From Pseudobdellovibrio sp. (GTDB lineage: Bacteria > Bdellovibrionota > Bdellovibrionia > Bdellovibrionales > Bdellovibrionaceae), in contig JAMPXC010000032.1 of assembly GCA_023701385.1 (NCBI GenBank), forward strand, positions 1 to 32,580: DNA of 32,580 bases, in the 5' to 3' direction. Position numbers and translations under genes: made by a program. Under the pieces are notes generated by a model, which saw only the letters and a program-made list of their open reading frames with translations, made no database searches and had not been told where the DNA came from. Shown here piece by piece: positions 1-7,362 of this stretch (its first letter is position 1; each line of letters opens with the position of its first letter).

Positions 1-287
1 AAGAATTTTGTGCGCGCTACAGTGCCTGAAATTTCAAGATCCATTTCATGAATCGTGAAAAACACCTTGTGGCCAACCAGAGCATCTAAATTTAAATTCG
101 AGCGTAATTCTTTTTTAATAAAGTCTTCACGCTTGAAGTTAATTAGAATCCCTGATGCCGAAGCCTCAATGATCTCACCATACTTCGCAATCTTCTCTAA
201 ACTTTCCAATGAAGAAAAAGCGTCCAATGTTAATGGAACGACTTCTTTGCGAGGGGCCTGTCTGAATTTTCTTTGTGATGCACCCAT
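1..287 (-). CDS. PilZ-like domain protein (3' end cut by window edge)
   Basis: The reading frame opens at ATG 287 and continues through the left edge, giving 95 visible residues. The N-terminus is basic (GASQRKFRQAPRKEVV) and contains an R-x3-R pattern at residues 9-13. About 35 residues on, EASASG fits the [D/N/E]-x-S-x-x-G part of a PilZ c-di-GMP-binding site, and beta-rich sequence follows (VGHKVFFTIHEMDLEISGTV). Many Bdellovibrio PilZ proteins are short and stand alone, so a c-di-GMP receptor is a reasonable reading, but Glu instead of Asp/Asn and the missing C-terminus make it provisional. No good Shine-Dalgarno precedes the ATG. A perfect 6-bp hairpin (CCAGCC-TGC-GGCTGG, 300-314) sits just upstream and could affect its expression. 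It is the last visible gene of the minus-strand dnaX-to-PPTase run, 122 bp after the PPTase stop. Confidence 0.55.
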   Translation of the reverse strand, partial: MGASQRKFRQAPRKEVVPLTLDAFSSLESLEKIAKYGEIIEASASGILINFKREDFIKKELRSNLNLDALVGHKVFFTIHEMDLEISGTVARTKF

Positions 288-409
288 ATTATATTCTGGC
301 CAGCCTGCGGCTGGACATCCTCCGCTGTTAATAAACTATCTAAGGAACTCATCGGGGAATACTGGACGTAGGTTTAGGGCCGGAATGTTAAAAAAAATTT
401 ATAGGTCTA

Positions 410-991
410 CTAGAAAAAAAAGATCGTCCAATTGTGATCCAAAATTCGCTGTGAATAGCCCAAATTGTGTTTCAACTTGAGACCATTTGGCGCTATCGCC
501 TGAAATTTGAAGGTATTTTCAAACGACGTTGGTTGCCATTGGCCGACAACCGCTTGCGACATCACTTCAAGAGATAAAGCTTTAAAGACAGCTTCTTTAG
601 CGGTCCATAAGTAATCAGGGCCTGGTGCTTCAGCCATTTCTTTTTCGCTTGCTACACGCTGGATAATGCGGCGTTGAACACGTTCGCTGCGTTCGATATC
701 CATTCCTAGGATTTGATCTGACTGAATATAGCCGCCCACTTTATCAGAGTGTGAAATTGAAAAATTCCAATCCTTTGTTTTTGGACGTTTATTTAAATCT
801 AAAAGAGCATCATTTTCTTCTTTTGTTAAAACATTACTTTCAACAATACCCATACGAATATTTAAACGGTGTACGGGATTTTGAGAGCTGAATTCTTCTA
901 AGATAAGACCAGAAGCCATAAGCTTGCTATCACGTTCAACAAACGCTGCAAATTGATTAAATAGATCAGTAAACGAAGGATGATTACCCAT
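410..991 (-). CDS. 4'-phosphopantetheinyl transferase superfamily protein
   Basis: Predicted 193-residue enzyme that would transfer the 4'-phosphopantetheine arm of coenzyme A to a serine on an acyl or peptidyl carrier protein in the cytoplasm. Visible family motifs are SISHS (78-82), the Mg-binding GMDIE (96-100) and WTAKEAVFKAL (129-139), in the order and spacing of Sfp/AcpT-type transferases. The length suits a compact Sfp-like protein rather than the 120-residue AcpS type. The ATG lies inside the end of nadA (8-base overlap, frame shifted), so translation is probably coupled. The reading frame ends with three Phe codons in a T-rich stretch. Whether it serves the fatty-acid carrier protein or a secondary pathway cannot be told from the window. 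Confidence 0.85.
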   Translation of the reverse strand: MGNHPSFTDLFNQFAAFVERDSKLMASGLILEEFSSQNPVHRLNIRMGIVESNVLTKEENDALLDLNKRPKTKDWNFSISHSDKVGGYIQSDQILGMDIERSERVQRRIIQRVASEKEMAEAPGPDYLWTAKEAVFKALSLEVMSQAVVGQWQPTSFENTFKFQAIAPNGLKLKHNLGYSQRILDHNWTIFFF

Positions 992-1955
992 TAAACTGCG
1001 CAGGCCATTCCACAGGTTTGTTGCTTGTGATTTTCATCATGCGATCTAAAGACGCGTAAGCTTTGTGTCGAAGCGCCTCATCAAGTGTAACTTCTGGTTT
1101 GAAAGTTAAAAGGGCACGGTGAATTTTTTCTAAGTTATTCATCTTCATAAACGGGCAGTCGTTACACATACAGTTTTCATCAACCACCGGAGCTTGAATT
1201 AATTCAGCATCAGGGCGAAGTTTCTGCATCTGGTGAAAGATACCTGTTTCAGTCGCTACGATAAATTTCTTATAAGATTTATTCTTTTCAACTTCTTCTA
1301 ACAATCGAGAAGTTGAACCGATGACTGTCGCGTATTTTAAAATTTCATCGTCACATTCAGGATGGGCAATCACTAAAGCGTCTTGATTTTCATCGATTAA
1401 CGCTTTTAAACGGCCAGCATTAAATAAAATATGAACCTGACAAGCGCCTGGCCATAAGATGAATTCACGGTTTAATTGTTTTGATAACCATTTACCTAAA
1501 TGCTGATCTGGTCCAAATAAGATGTGGCGATCTTTAGGAATTGATTCAACAATTTGTTTGGCATTGCTTGAAGTAATAATCACATCAGAGATTGATTTCA
1601 CTTCAGCTGAAGAGTTAATGTAAGTTACACAAATCGCATCAGGGTACTGTCTGCGCCAAGCTAAATATTTGTCGTAAGGTGCGCCTTCAACAAGCGAACA
1701 GCCGGCAGCCATATCAGGAACTAAAACAGTTTTTTCCGGATTTAAAATCTTCACACTTTCAGCCATAAAAACAACGCCGGCTAAAAGAATGTTTTTGTTG
1801 GGTACTTGCTGACCCATTTTAGAAAGATAGAAGCTATCACCCACGTAATCGGCAAGATCTTGAATCACGCCATCTTCGTAATAGTGAGCTAAAAGAGCCA
1901 CGTCTTTTTCTTTTTTTAATTTATTAATTTCTAAACTTAACTGAGCATCGTTCAT
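984..1955 (-). CDS. nadA: quinolinate synthase NadA
   Basis: Condenses iminoaspartate with dihydroxyacetone phosphate to quinolinate in de novo NAD synthesis. It is a cytoplasmic [4Fe-4S] enzyme. The 323-residue product has the three cluster-binding regions expected of NadA: DMAAGCSL (C86), WPGACQVH (C172) and ENCMCNDCPFM (C262/C264/C267, one of which is the third ligand). The N-terminal LAHYYEDGVIQDLADYVGDS is also diagnostic. An AGGGAAA Shine-Dalgarno precedes ATG 1955. nadB and nadC are not in the window. It sits between mglA and the PPTase gene and overlaps the latter by 8 bases. A long hairpin lies in the upstream gap and may tune its expression separately from mglA. Confidence 0.96.
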   Translation of the reverse strand: MNDAQLSLEINKLKKEKDVALLAHYYEDGVIQDLADYVGDSFYLSKMGQQVPNKNILLAGVVFMAESVKILNPEKTVLVPDMAAGCSLVEGAPYDKYLAWRRQYPDAICVTYINSSAEVKSISDVIITSSNAKQIVESIPKDRHILFGPDQHLGKWLSKQLNREFILWPGACQVHILFNAGRLKALIDENQDALVIAHPECDDEILKYATVIGSTSRLLEEVEKNKSYKKFIVATETGIFHQMQKLRPDAELIQAPVVDENCMCNDCPFMKMNNLEKIHRALLTFKPEVTLDEALRHKAYASLDRMMKITSNKPVEWPAQFNG

Positions 1956-1973
1956 ATCGGCTGTATTTCCCTA

Positions 1974-2028
1974 ACCAATTGGTCTGACGACGTTGTCTAA
2001 TATCTGCTTTCAGCAGAATGTCGTCAGA
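1974..2028. repeat. nested inverted repeat in the mglA-nadA gap
   Basis: A 9-bp perfect inverted repeat (TCTGACGAC 1983-1991 with GTCGTCAGA 2020-2028) encloses a second stem, TCTGCT (2003-2008) with AGCAGA (2012-2017) and a TTC loop. The 10-bp palindrome ACCAATTGGT (1974-1983) abuts it. Read on the minus strand it lies just upstream of the nadA ribosome binding site. No T-tract follows, so it is not a simple intrinsic terminator. It could be an RNA-stability hairpin, an attenuator-like element or an operator. Confidence 0.5.
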
Positions 2029-2053
2029 AGCTTCACCAGGATGGGAGCTTCGT

Positions 2054-2647
2054 TTATACCGTTGCTCCGCCCTTTAGAGTTTGAATAATCGACTTCGACA
2101 TCATCTTGAAGCTTTCAAGTACACCTTTACCTTCAAAGGCACAAGCTTCGATTTCCTGAGCGTTAAAACGATTTAAATGTTTGCGAAGTTCACTGATGGG
2201 TAACGCTGTTGGAAGATCACGTTTATTATACTGTAAAAGTAACGGAATGTCTTTGATGTCGTACCCTTGCTGAATCAGATTTTTCTCTAAATTATCAAGA
2301 GCTTGTAGATTTTCATCTAAACGGTCAGCCTGTGAGTCGGCCACGAAGATAATACCATCAATACCTTGTAGAATAAGCTTGCGGGTAGCATCGTAAACAA
2401 TTTGTCCTGGAACGCTGTAAACATGAAATCGTGTTTTAAAACCACGAATTTCGCCGATATCCAGCGGTAAAAAATCAAATAACAAAGTTCTTTCAACTTC
2501 AGTGTTTAAAGCCATTAACTTTGATTTTTGGTCTTGCGCTAAAGATTGGTACATCCATTGGATATTTGTTGTTTTACCGCCCAATGATGGACCGTAATAA
2601 ACAATCTTGCAGTGAATTTCTTTAGCATTGTAATTAAATAAAGACAT
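2054..2647 (-). CDS. mglA: MglA-like small Ras-superfamily GTPase
   Basis: A 197-residue GTPase of the MglA (gliding/polarity) family, which sets cell polarity and localises motility machinery by cycling between GTP and GDP states. Visible motifs are the P-loop GPSLGGKT (19-26), the family signature ERTLLFDFLPLDIG (52-65), PGQ (80-82, switch II) and NKRD (141-144, guanine specificity). The length matches MglA. In Bdellovibrio an MglA homologue is linked to prey invasion and pili, and in Myxococcus to gliding reversals. No MglB partner is seen here. The ATG follows the recR stop codon without a gap, so the two are co-translated, and nadA lies 98 bp downstream. Paralogues of this family exist, so equivalence to the studied MglA rests on synteny and motifs. 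Confidence 0.88.
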   Translation of the reverse strand: MSLFNYNAKEIHCKIVYYGPSLGGKTTNIQWMYQSLAQDQKSKLMALNTEVERTLLFDFLPLDIGEIRGFKTRFHVYSVPGQIVYDATRKLILQGIDGIIFVADSQADRLDENLQALDNLEKNLIQQGYDIKDIPLLLQYNKRDLPTALPISELRKHLNRFNAQEIEACAFEGKGVLESFKMMSKSIIQTLKGGATV

Positions 2648-3262
2648 TTAGAGTGCAATCCTGTTCTCTAAAGCGCGGCCCATAGTGCGGTCATCAACGA
2701 AATCAATATCAGCACCTAATGGAATTCCGTGCGCAATACGAGAAAGTTTAACGCCTTTACCTTGTAAGATTTTAGCAAGGTATAAAGCTGTTGTATCGCC
2801 TTCAAGGTCTGCATCTAACGCTAAGATAATTTCTTTGATCTCAGGACCTTCACCATCAAGACCTTTTTGGATCTTGTTTACGAGCTCTTGAATTTTTAAA
2901 TCTTTAGCTGTGATACCTTCTAACGGCGAAATTACGCCGTGAAGAACATGGTATCTGCCGCGGAAGGCTCCTGAAGATTCGATACGGAAAATATCTGAAG
3001 GTTCTTCAACCAAACAGATTGAATCATTACCACGGTGAGCATCTTCGCAGAATTTGCAAAGTTCGCGGTCTGTGTAGTTAAAACATTCCGGGCAAGAATG
3101 CACTTCAGTTTGAACGCGCATTAAAGCTTCAGATAATTTTTCTGGGTAAGATTCTTTGCTTTTTAAAATATAGAACGCCAAACGTTGGGCCGTCTTAGGG
3201 CCAACGCCTGGTAAGCGTGAAAGCTCGTGTACTAATTTCTCCAAAGCGGGGATATGTAACAT
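2648..3262 (-). CDS. recR: recombination mediator RecR
   Basis: A 204-residue DNA-binding clamp of the RecF pathway, which helps load RecA on gapped DNA with RecO. The protein has the usual order: N-terminal helix-hairpin-helix (LPGVGPKTAQRLAF, residues 17-30), a C4 zinc finger with C57, C60, C69 and C72, and a Toprim domain containing EEPSD and ALDADLEGDTTALYLAK. The family length is about 200. It lies three bases from the end of ybaB and directly against mglA, in the widely conserved dnaX-ybaB-recR order. Confidence 0.96.
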   Translation of the reverse strand: MLHIPALEKLVHELSRLPGVGPKTAQRLAFYILKSKESYPEKLSEALMRVQTEVHSCPECFNYTDRELCKFCEDAHRGNDSICLVEEPSDIFRIESSGAFRGRYHVLHGVISPLEGITAKDLKIQELVNKIQKGLDGEGPEIKEIILALDADLEGDTTALYLAKILQGKGVKLSRIAHGIPLGADIDFVDDRTMGRALENRIAL

Positions 3263-3265
3263 CGA

Positions 3266-3595
3266 CTAGAACATTCCTGGAATATTCATGCCGCCAGTGA
3301 TTTTAGACATCTCTTTTGAAGATTCATCTTTGGCTGTTTTTAAAGCGTCGTTAACAGCTGCTGTTACTAAGTCTTGTAACATTTCAGCATCGCCAGATTT
3401 GATAACATCAGGATTGATTGTTAACGCTAAGATTTTGTTTTCGCCGTTAACTTTAGCTGTTACTGCGCCACCACCGGCTGTGCCAGTGAATTCACGAGTT
3501 GCTAATTCTTCTTGAAGCTTTTTCATTTTCATTTGCATTTGGTTAGCTTGTTTCATTAAGCCAGCCATGCCGTTCATTCCGCCGAAACCTTTCAT
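3266..3595 (-). CDS. ybaB: YbaB/EbfC family nucleoid-associated protein
   Basis: A 109-residue DNA-binding protein of the YbaB/EbfC family, thought to act as a dimer in nucleoid organisation. The N-terminus is glycine/methionine-rich (MKGFGGMNGMAGLMKQANQM), followed by the conserved KKLQEELA helix, the central GGGAVTAKVNG strand region and LVTAAVNDALKTAKDES. Its position between dnaX and recR is the standard arrangement. A weak AGGAA precedes the ATG. Confidence 0.94.
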   Translation of the reverse strand: MKGFGGMNGMAGLMKQANQMQMKMKKLQEELATREFTGTAGGGAVTAKVNGENKILALTINPDVIKSGDAEMLQDLVTAAVNDALKTAKDESSKEMSKITGGMNIPGMF

Positions 3596-3625
3596 AAGTT
3601 GTTCCTTCCACCTGTCTTCGACAGG

Positions 3626-5266
3626 CTACTCCTTGTTCGAAATAATTTTTGCTTGAGCTTTGAAGACTCGTTGGGCTGCTTGCACACGTGGGTCTTGCAT
3701 AATCTCAGTTGTTATTTTGTCTTCAGTTTCTTTTTCGATTTTTTGATTCATGCTTTTGGCAGAATCCCCTGAAGCAACTTTTGCCTTAACAACAGTAAAA
3801 GTGTAGCTCTCTCCAAAGAACGAATCAATAAAACCTTGTAATTTTTGGTGAGTTTCTGTCTGACTCATTTGGTCTGCTAAAAACGAAAATTGAGCGGCGG
3901 CTTGCAGGGTTAAATGCTTCTCATTTAGGCCAGCGAACACGATATTATCTAACTTCGCCGCTAAGAATGCATTTTCTTGTTTAAGGTAAGCTACAAACTT
4001 CATCCAACCTTCAGAATTCAGAGAAGGTTTTACCACTTTCACCGGTTCAGGTTTAGCGGTTGGCTGAGGTATGGACTCAGATTTAGCGAGTCCCTGAAAC
4101 TTTGGGGCGGCAACTGCCTGACTGCCGGTTTGAGGTGCTACCTGAACTCCAGAAAGTAAATTTTGAATATCAGCAATTCTTGGCGCTTGCGCCATACGAA
4201 GTAAACAAACTTCAAAAACCATGAACGGGTCAGTGGCACGCACTAAATCCGATAATGATTTTAACGCCATATCAAAAAGCATGTGCAGATCAGAATCTGA
4301 CTGTGATTTGGCAAACTCTTTTAAAACTTGTGACTCTTCGATCGGTAAATCGATTAACGATTCATTTTCAGGCGCCGTTTTTAAAACGATGGTGTGACGT
4401 AATAGTTGAATAAGCTCTTCAAAAAACAGTGAAGGGCTTGTTCCCATCGTGTGAGCTTTTTCAAGATCAGCGATGATCGCTTTTGGGTTACGTTCAATTA
4501 GATGTGAGAACACATCGTAAATTAAACCACGGTCAGTTAAACCTAAAACACCGGCTACGTTTTGTTCCGATAATTTTCCTGTTGTGAAGTTCACAACTTG
4601 GTCTAACAAGCTTAAAGAATCACGGGCCGAACCATCACCTTGGCGGGCGATCAGCCATAGGGCTTTTTCGTCAGCTTCGATATTTTCAAGGTCACAGATT
4701 TTTTTAAGTAAACCTGTTAATTGTTTGAAAGGAATGCGGCGTAAATCAAAACGTTGGCAACGAGATAAAATTGTCTGAGGAATTTTATGAACCTCAGTTG
4801 TTGCCATCATGAAGATCACGTGGGCTGGTGGTTCTTCTAAAGTTTTAAGTAAAGCATTAAAAGCCGAAGTCGATAACATGTGAACTTCGTCGATAATAAA
4901 AATTTTGTATTTGCCTGATGTCGGCATGAACATCACATTGTCGCGAAGATCGCGAATCGCATCGACACCATTGTTCGAAGCACCATCGATTTCGATAATA
5001 TCAACAGCACGACCGCTGTTGGCTTCAACACACGAATTACAAACATTGCACGGAGCAAAGTTCACAGGGTTTTCACAACGTAATGTTTTAGCTAAGATAC
5101 GCGCTGAAGTTGTTTTTCCAGTTCCGCGAAGACCGGTAAATAAAATCGCGTGCGGTACGCGACCAGATTTTAGGGCGTTAATCAAAGTTTGCGAAATATG
5201 ACTTTGTCCAACCATTTGGTCGAACGTTTGTGGTCGATATTTGCGGGCAAAAACTTGATATGACAG
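3626..5266 (-). CDS. dnaX: DNA polymerase III subunit gamma/tau, probable CTG start
   Basis: Clamp-loader ATPase subunit of the replicative polymerase, 546 residues if started at CTG 5266. The first ATG in frame (5215) would remove the conserved N-terminal block. The codons before it read SYQVFARKYRPQTFDQ, which aligns with the near-universal MSYQVLARKYRPQTF of DnaX. The only codon available immediately before Ser is CTG, five bases after a GAGGGG Shine-Dalgarno, and an in-frame TGA lies three codons further up. Other landmarks are Walker A GLRGTGKTT (45-53), a C4 zinc module (C64, C73, C76, C79), DEVH (126-129) and LSRCQRF with the arginine finger. The C-terminal third is a diverged tau region. 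The SRP RNA gene lies 36 bp upstream on the same strand. Confidence 0.94.
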   Translation of the reverse strand: MSYQVFARKYRPQTFDQMVGQSHISQTLINALKSGRVPHAILFTGLRGTGKTTSARILAKTLRCENPVNFAPCNVCNSCVEANSGRAVDIIEIDGASNNGVDAIRDLRDNVMFMPTSGKYKIFIIDEVHMLSTSAFNALLKTLEEPPAHVIFMMATTEVHKIPQTILSRCQRFDLRRIPFKQLTGLLKKICDLENIEADEKALWLIARQGDGSARDSLSLLDQVVNFTTGKLSEQNVAGVLGLTDRGLIYDVFSHLIERNPKAIIADLEKAHTMGTSPSLFFEELIQLLRHTIVLKTAPENESLIDLPIEESQVLKEFAKSQSDSDLHMLFDMALKSLSDLVRATDPFMVFEVCLLRMAQAPRIADIQNLLSGVQVAPQTGSQAVAAPKFQGLAKSESIPQPTAKPEPVKVVKPSLNSEGWMKFVAYLKQENAFLAAKLDNIVFAGLNEKHLTLQAAAQFSFLADQMSQTETHQKLQGFIDSFFGESYTFTVVKAKVASGDSAKSMNQKIEKETEDKITTEIMQDPRVQAAQRVFKAQAKIISNKE

Positions 5267-5302
5267 AAGAACCCCTCAATTTGTTTTTCTTAACAAAATA
5301 AA

Positions 5303-5401
5303 AGAGCTGGGCACCCCATATCGCAAAGCTCTTTAAACACCGTTGCTTCCTTCCGGACCTAGCGGAATTCATTAAAGAGTCAATCGTATGGGACCCAGCC
5401 A
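5303..5401 (-). ncRNA. ffs: bacterial small signal recognition particle RNA (4.5S type)
   Basis: The minus strand carries GGTCCGGAAGGAAGCAAC (complement of about 5343-5360), the invariant apical loop of 4.5S/SRP RNA that binds Ffh. The flanks can fold into the single long hairpin: GCTGGGTCCCATA near the 5' end pairs with TATGGGGTGCCCAGC near the 3' end. The 3' side runs into CTCTTTTATTTTG, a likely terminator tail. Its position just upstream of dnaX-ybaB-recR matches synteny seen in other bacteria. Ends are estimated from pairing and may be off by a few bases. Confidence 0.93.
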
Positions 5402-5589
5402 TTGTTGGGTTTAACTGAAATCCCCTCTGGGAGCAGTGATTAACACTCCTGGTCAGACAGATTATTTTGGGAGCGCGACCAGATTGTTACTTTGTAGATT
5501 TTGTTTCTAGTTTTGAGGCGTCAGAACCCATAAATGCGAGCTGAAACTGGCGTTCAGTTCGCTAAAGAAACTCCGGTTGAGGACGTCGC

Positions 5590-5667
5590 ATGAAAACAAA
5601 TTTCAAATTGGTTACTTTATTAGCTAATTTGCTAAGTTTTATGGCGACTTCCGGCCGTGTCTATTAA
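5590..5667 (+). CDS. possible small hydrophobic peptide
   Basis: A 25-residue frame, MKTNFKLVTLLANLLSFMAT and a further five residues, begins at ATG 5590 with a GAGGA-type Shine-Dalgarno about seven bases upstream. The composition, Lys near the start followed by a hydrophobic run, looks like a signal peptide or a small membrane peptide. Its stop codon falls inside a short tandem repeat. It could equally be a chance frame or a leader for the gene at 5872. No homologue is recognised. Confidence 0.22.
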   Translation: MKTNFKLVTLLANLLSFMATSGRVY

Positions 5668-5683
5668 TAACTATTAATAACTA
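5661..5683. repeat. 10-bp tandem repeat
   Basis: CTATTAATAA occurs twice in direct succession (5661-5670, 5671-5680) and is followed by a third partial copy, CTA. It overlaps the end of the possible small frame and lies about 190 bases before the lipoprotein gene. Its function is unknown, and it may simply be slippage in AT-rich DNA. Confidence 0.6.
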
Positions 5684-5871
5684 TTTTTGTTTTTGCCTGT
5701 TAGGAATTTCGACAGTGATCGTGTCTCACTTTGAGAAAATCACGGCGTAAAAATCATTAAAACCACTTTTTAAGTCTTAAAACAAATTTAACAGCAGTTG
5801 GCACAGTTGGACTGCTTCTTGAACTACATAGGCTTGTTACAGAAGTTTTTAACTTTTAGGAGAACAGGTAT

Positions 5872-7362
5872 ATGAAAAAGTCGATTGGTTTATTATCAGC
5901 TTTAGTTGTTTCAACAACGTTTATCGTTAATTGTCAAAAAGCTCCAGATAAAAGACGTGTTCGTCCTTCAGGTGGTTCAGGTTCAGGCGCACAAACAGAT
6001 GTCGTTGGCGAAAAAGCCAAATTACCTACAAAAGTGTGTAGCCCAGAAGTGTTAGATTTATATAAAGCTTATTACAAAAACAAAGAAACTGTTAAAAAGA
6101 CAGTGATCTCTGAAACTTCAACTGATGCAGAAAAAGAAGCTTTCAGAAAACTTGGAGTTGAGACTTTAGGTAAATGTGATGACATCATCAGTGCATTAAA
6201 ACAAGAGACTAATGCAGGTTGTTTTATGGATAACGGCGTTAAAGACCTGAGCAATGCTTTAATGGCTGAAAACATGCAAGGTGAATGTAATGCCCTTGGT
6301 AAAAAATTAAAAAATACAGTAGAGCTTGATAGCACTTATGCTGATGCAGCTAAAGAAAAAGAAAAACAAGCAGAAGATAATAAAAAAGTGGAAGATAAAT
6401 TTATCGGTGGCGAAAAATCTTTCAAAATTTCTGAGCAAGCTTTAAATATGATGTATGAAGGTAGCACTAATCTTGGTCAGTTCATCATTGATGGCGAGAT
6501 TAAATCTTCTCAAACAACATTAGAAACAGCTTTAGTAGCTTCTAAAACAGTGTGTACAGCTCTTGGTGATGGTATTGCCAAAGATCAAACTTTAACAGGT
6601 ACGACTCTTAAATTTACTTCATTCGAAAAAGCAGATCAGTCAAACTTATCTGAATTAGCTTTAGATTTTAAAGGTGAAGCTACAATGGTAAACTTTGTTC
6701 TTCACTCTGAAGGTGAAATCACAACGACAGGTGCATTACTTTGCTTAAACCTAGATGCAGCAAAATTATCTGTAGAAAAATTAGAAGCAGTTTTAGGAAG
6801 CGCCATCACTTTAGCTCCAACTAAAGTAACGACTGAAGTAACTGGCGGAACTTCTGAGACAGCGGTAGTATCAACACCTGCAGCCTCTTCAGCCTCAGCG
6901 ACAGCATCTTCAACAACACACGCTTCAGATAAAGTGGCGGCTCAACCAGAAGGTTCTCCACAACAAAAATTATTAGACGAAGCTTTAACTCCATCAGTAG
7001 ATAAAGAAGCTGAACAAAAAGCTAAAGAAGAAGCTGCTGCCAAAGAAGAAAAACAAGCAGCTGCTCCTGCGGCTTCTGCAACAGTAACTGTAGCTCCAGC
7101 ACAAGCGGCTTCTAGCCCAGCTCAAGCTGAAGAAAAAGTTGCTGAGACAGAATTTGTAGCATTAAAAGAAAAAGCTGCGCGTTTAGAACAAGAAGCTAAA
7201 GATGCTGAAGCTGAAGTAAAAAAATTAGAAACTGAAAAAGCTAAAGCTGACGACATAACTCAAGCTAAAACAAAAGCTCGCATCATTCGTGAACAAGCAA
7301 ACGACGCGATGAAAGAATTAAACTCAGCTGCTAAAGCTGCTGGTTTTTCTAAATATATCTAA
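5872..7362 (+). CDS. predicted lipoprotein with Ala/Glu/Lys-rich coiled-coil C-terminus
   Basis: A 496-residue exported protein of unknown function. The N-terminus is a type II signal peptide (MKKSIGLLSALVVSTTFIVNC) with the lipid-attached Cys at residue 21, followed by a basic, Gly/Ser-rich linker. The middle (about 45-330) has paired cysteines and no domain I recognise. From about 335 the protein becomes Ala/Ser/Thr-rich low-complexity sequence, then a charged helical stretch (430-485) of Glu, Lys and Ala heptads likely to form a coiled coil. This layout suits a periplasmic or outer-membrane tethered structural protein. A good Shine-Dalgarno (AGGAGAACAG) precedes ATG 5872. It converges on srkA with a 4-base overlap of the stop codons. 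Confidence 0.8.
   Translation: MKKSIGLLSALVVSTTFIVNCQKAPDKRRVRPSGGSGSGAQTDVVGEKAKLPTKVCSPEVLDLYKAYYKNKETVKKTVISETSTDAEKEAFRKLGVETLGKCDDIISALKQETNAGCFMDNGVKDLSNALMAENMQGECNALGKKLKNTVELDSTYADAAKEKEKQAEDNKKVEDKFIGGEKSFKISEQALNMMYEGSTNLGQFIIDGEIKSSQTTLETALVASKTVCTALGDGIAKDQTLTGTTLKFTSFEKADQSNLSELALDFKGEATMVNFVLHSEGEITTTGALLCLNLDAAKLSVEKLEAVLGSAITLAPTKVTTEVTGGTSETAVVSTPAASSASATASSTTHASDKVAAQPEGSPQQKLLDEALTPSVDKEAEQKAKEEAAAKEEKQAAAPAASATVTVAPAQAASSPAQAEEKVAETEFVALKEKAARLEQEAKDAEAEVKKLETEKAKADDITQAKTKARIIREQANDAMKELNSAAKAAGFSKYI

Larger units (their letters stand above)
5402..5871. other. intergenic region between SRP RNA and the first lipoprotein gene
   Basis: About 470 bases with no convincing gene on either strand. 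It must hold divergent promoters for the SRP RNA (minus) and the lipoprotein gene (plus), but I cannot place -35/-10 boxes with confidence. It contains a possible 25-codon reading frame and a 10-bp tandem repeat, listed separately. An AGGAGAACAG Shine-Dalgarno region precedes the lipoprotein ATG at 5872. No tRNA-like cloverleaf was found. Confidence 0.5.

Noticed and set aside
55-480. 141-residue frame on the plus strand at the left edge
   Set aside because: It lies opposite the PilZ-like and phosphopantetheinyl transferase genes, has no recognisable motif and spans their intergenic gap.
4690-4710. Programmed frameshift in dnaX at an A7 run
   Set aside because: The run lies in the first 200 codons within the ATPase region, too early for a gamma product, and no stem-loop is obvious.
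5178-5402. Minus-strand 74-residue frame over the SRP RNA
   Set aside because: It is the SRP RNA sequence and dnaX leader read as protein. The conserved RNA loop explains this stretch better.
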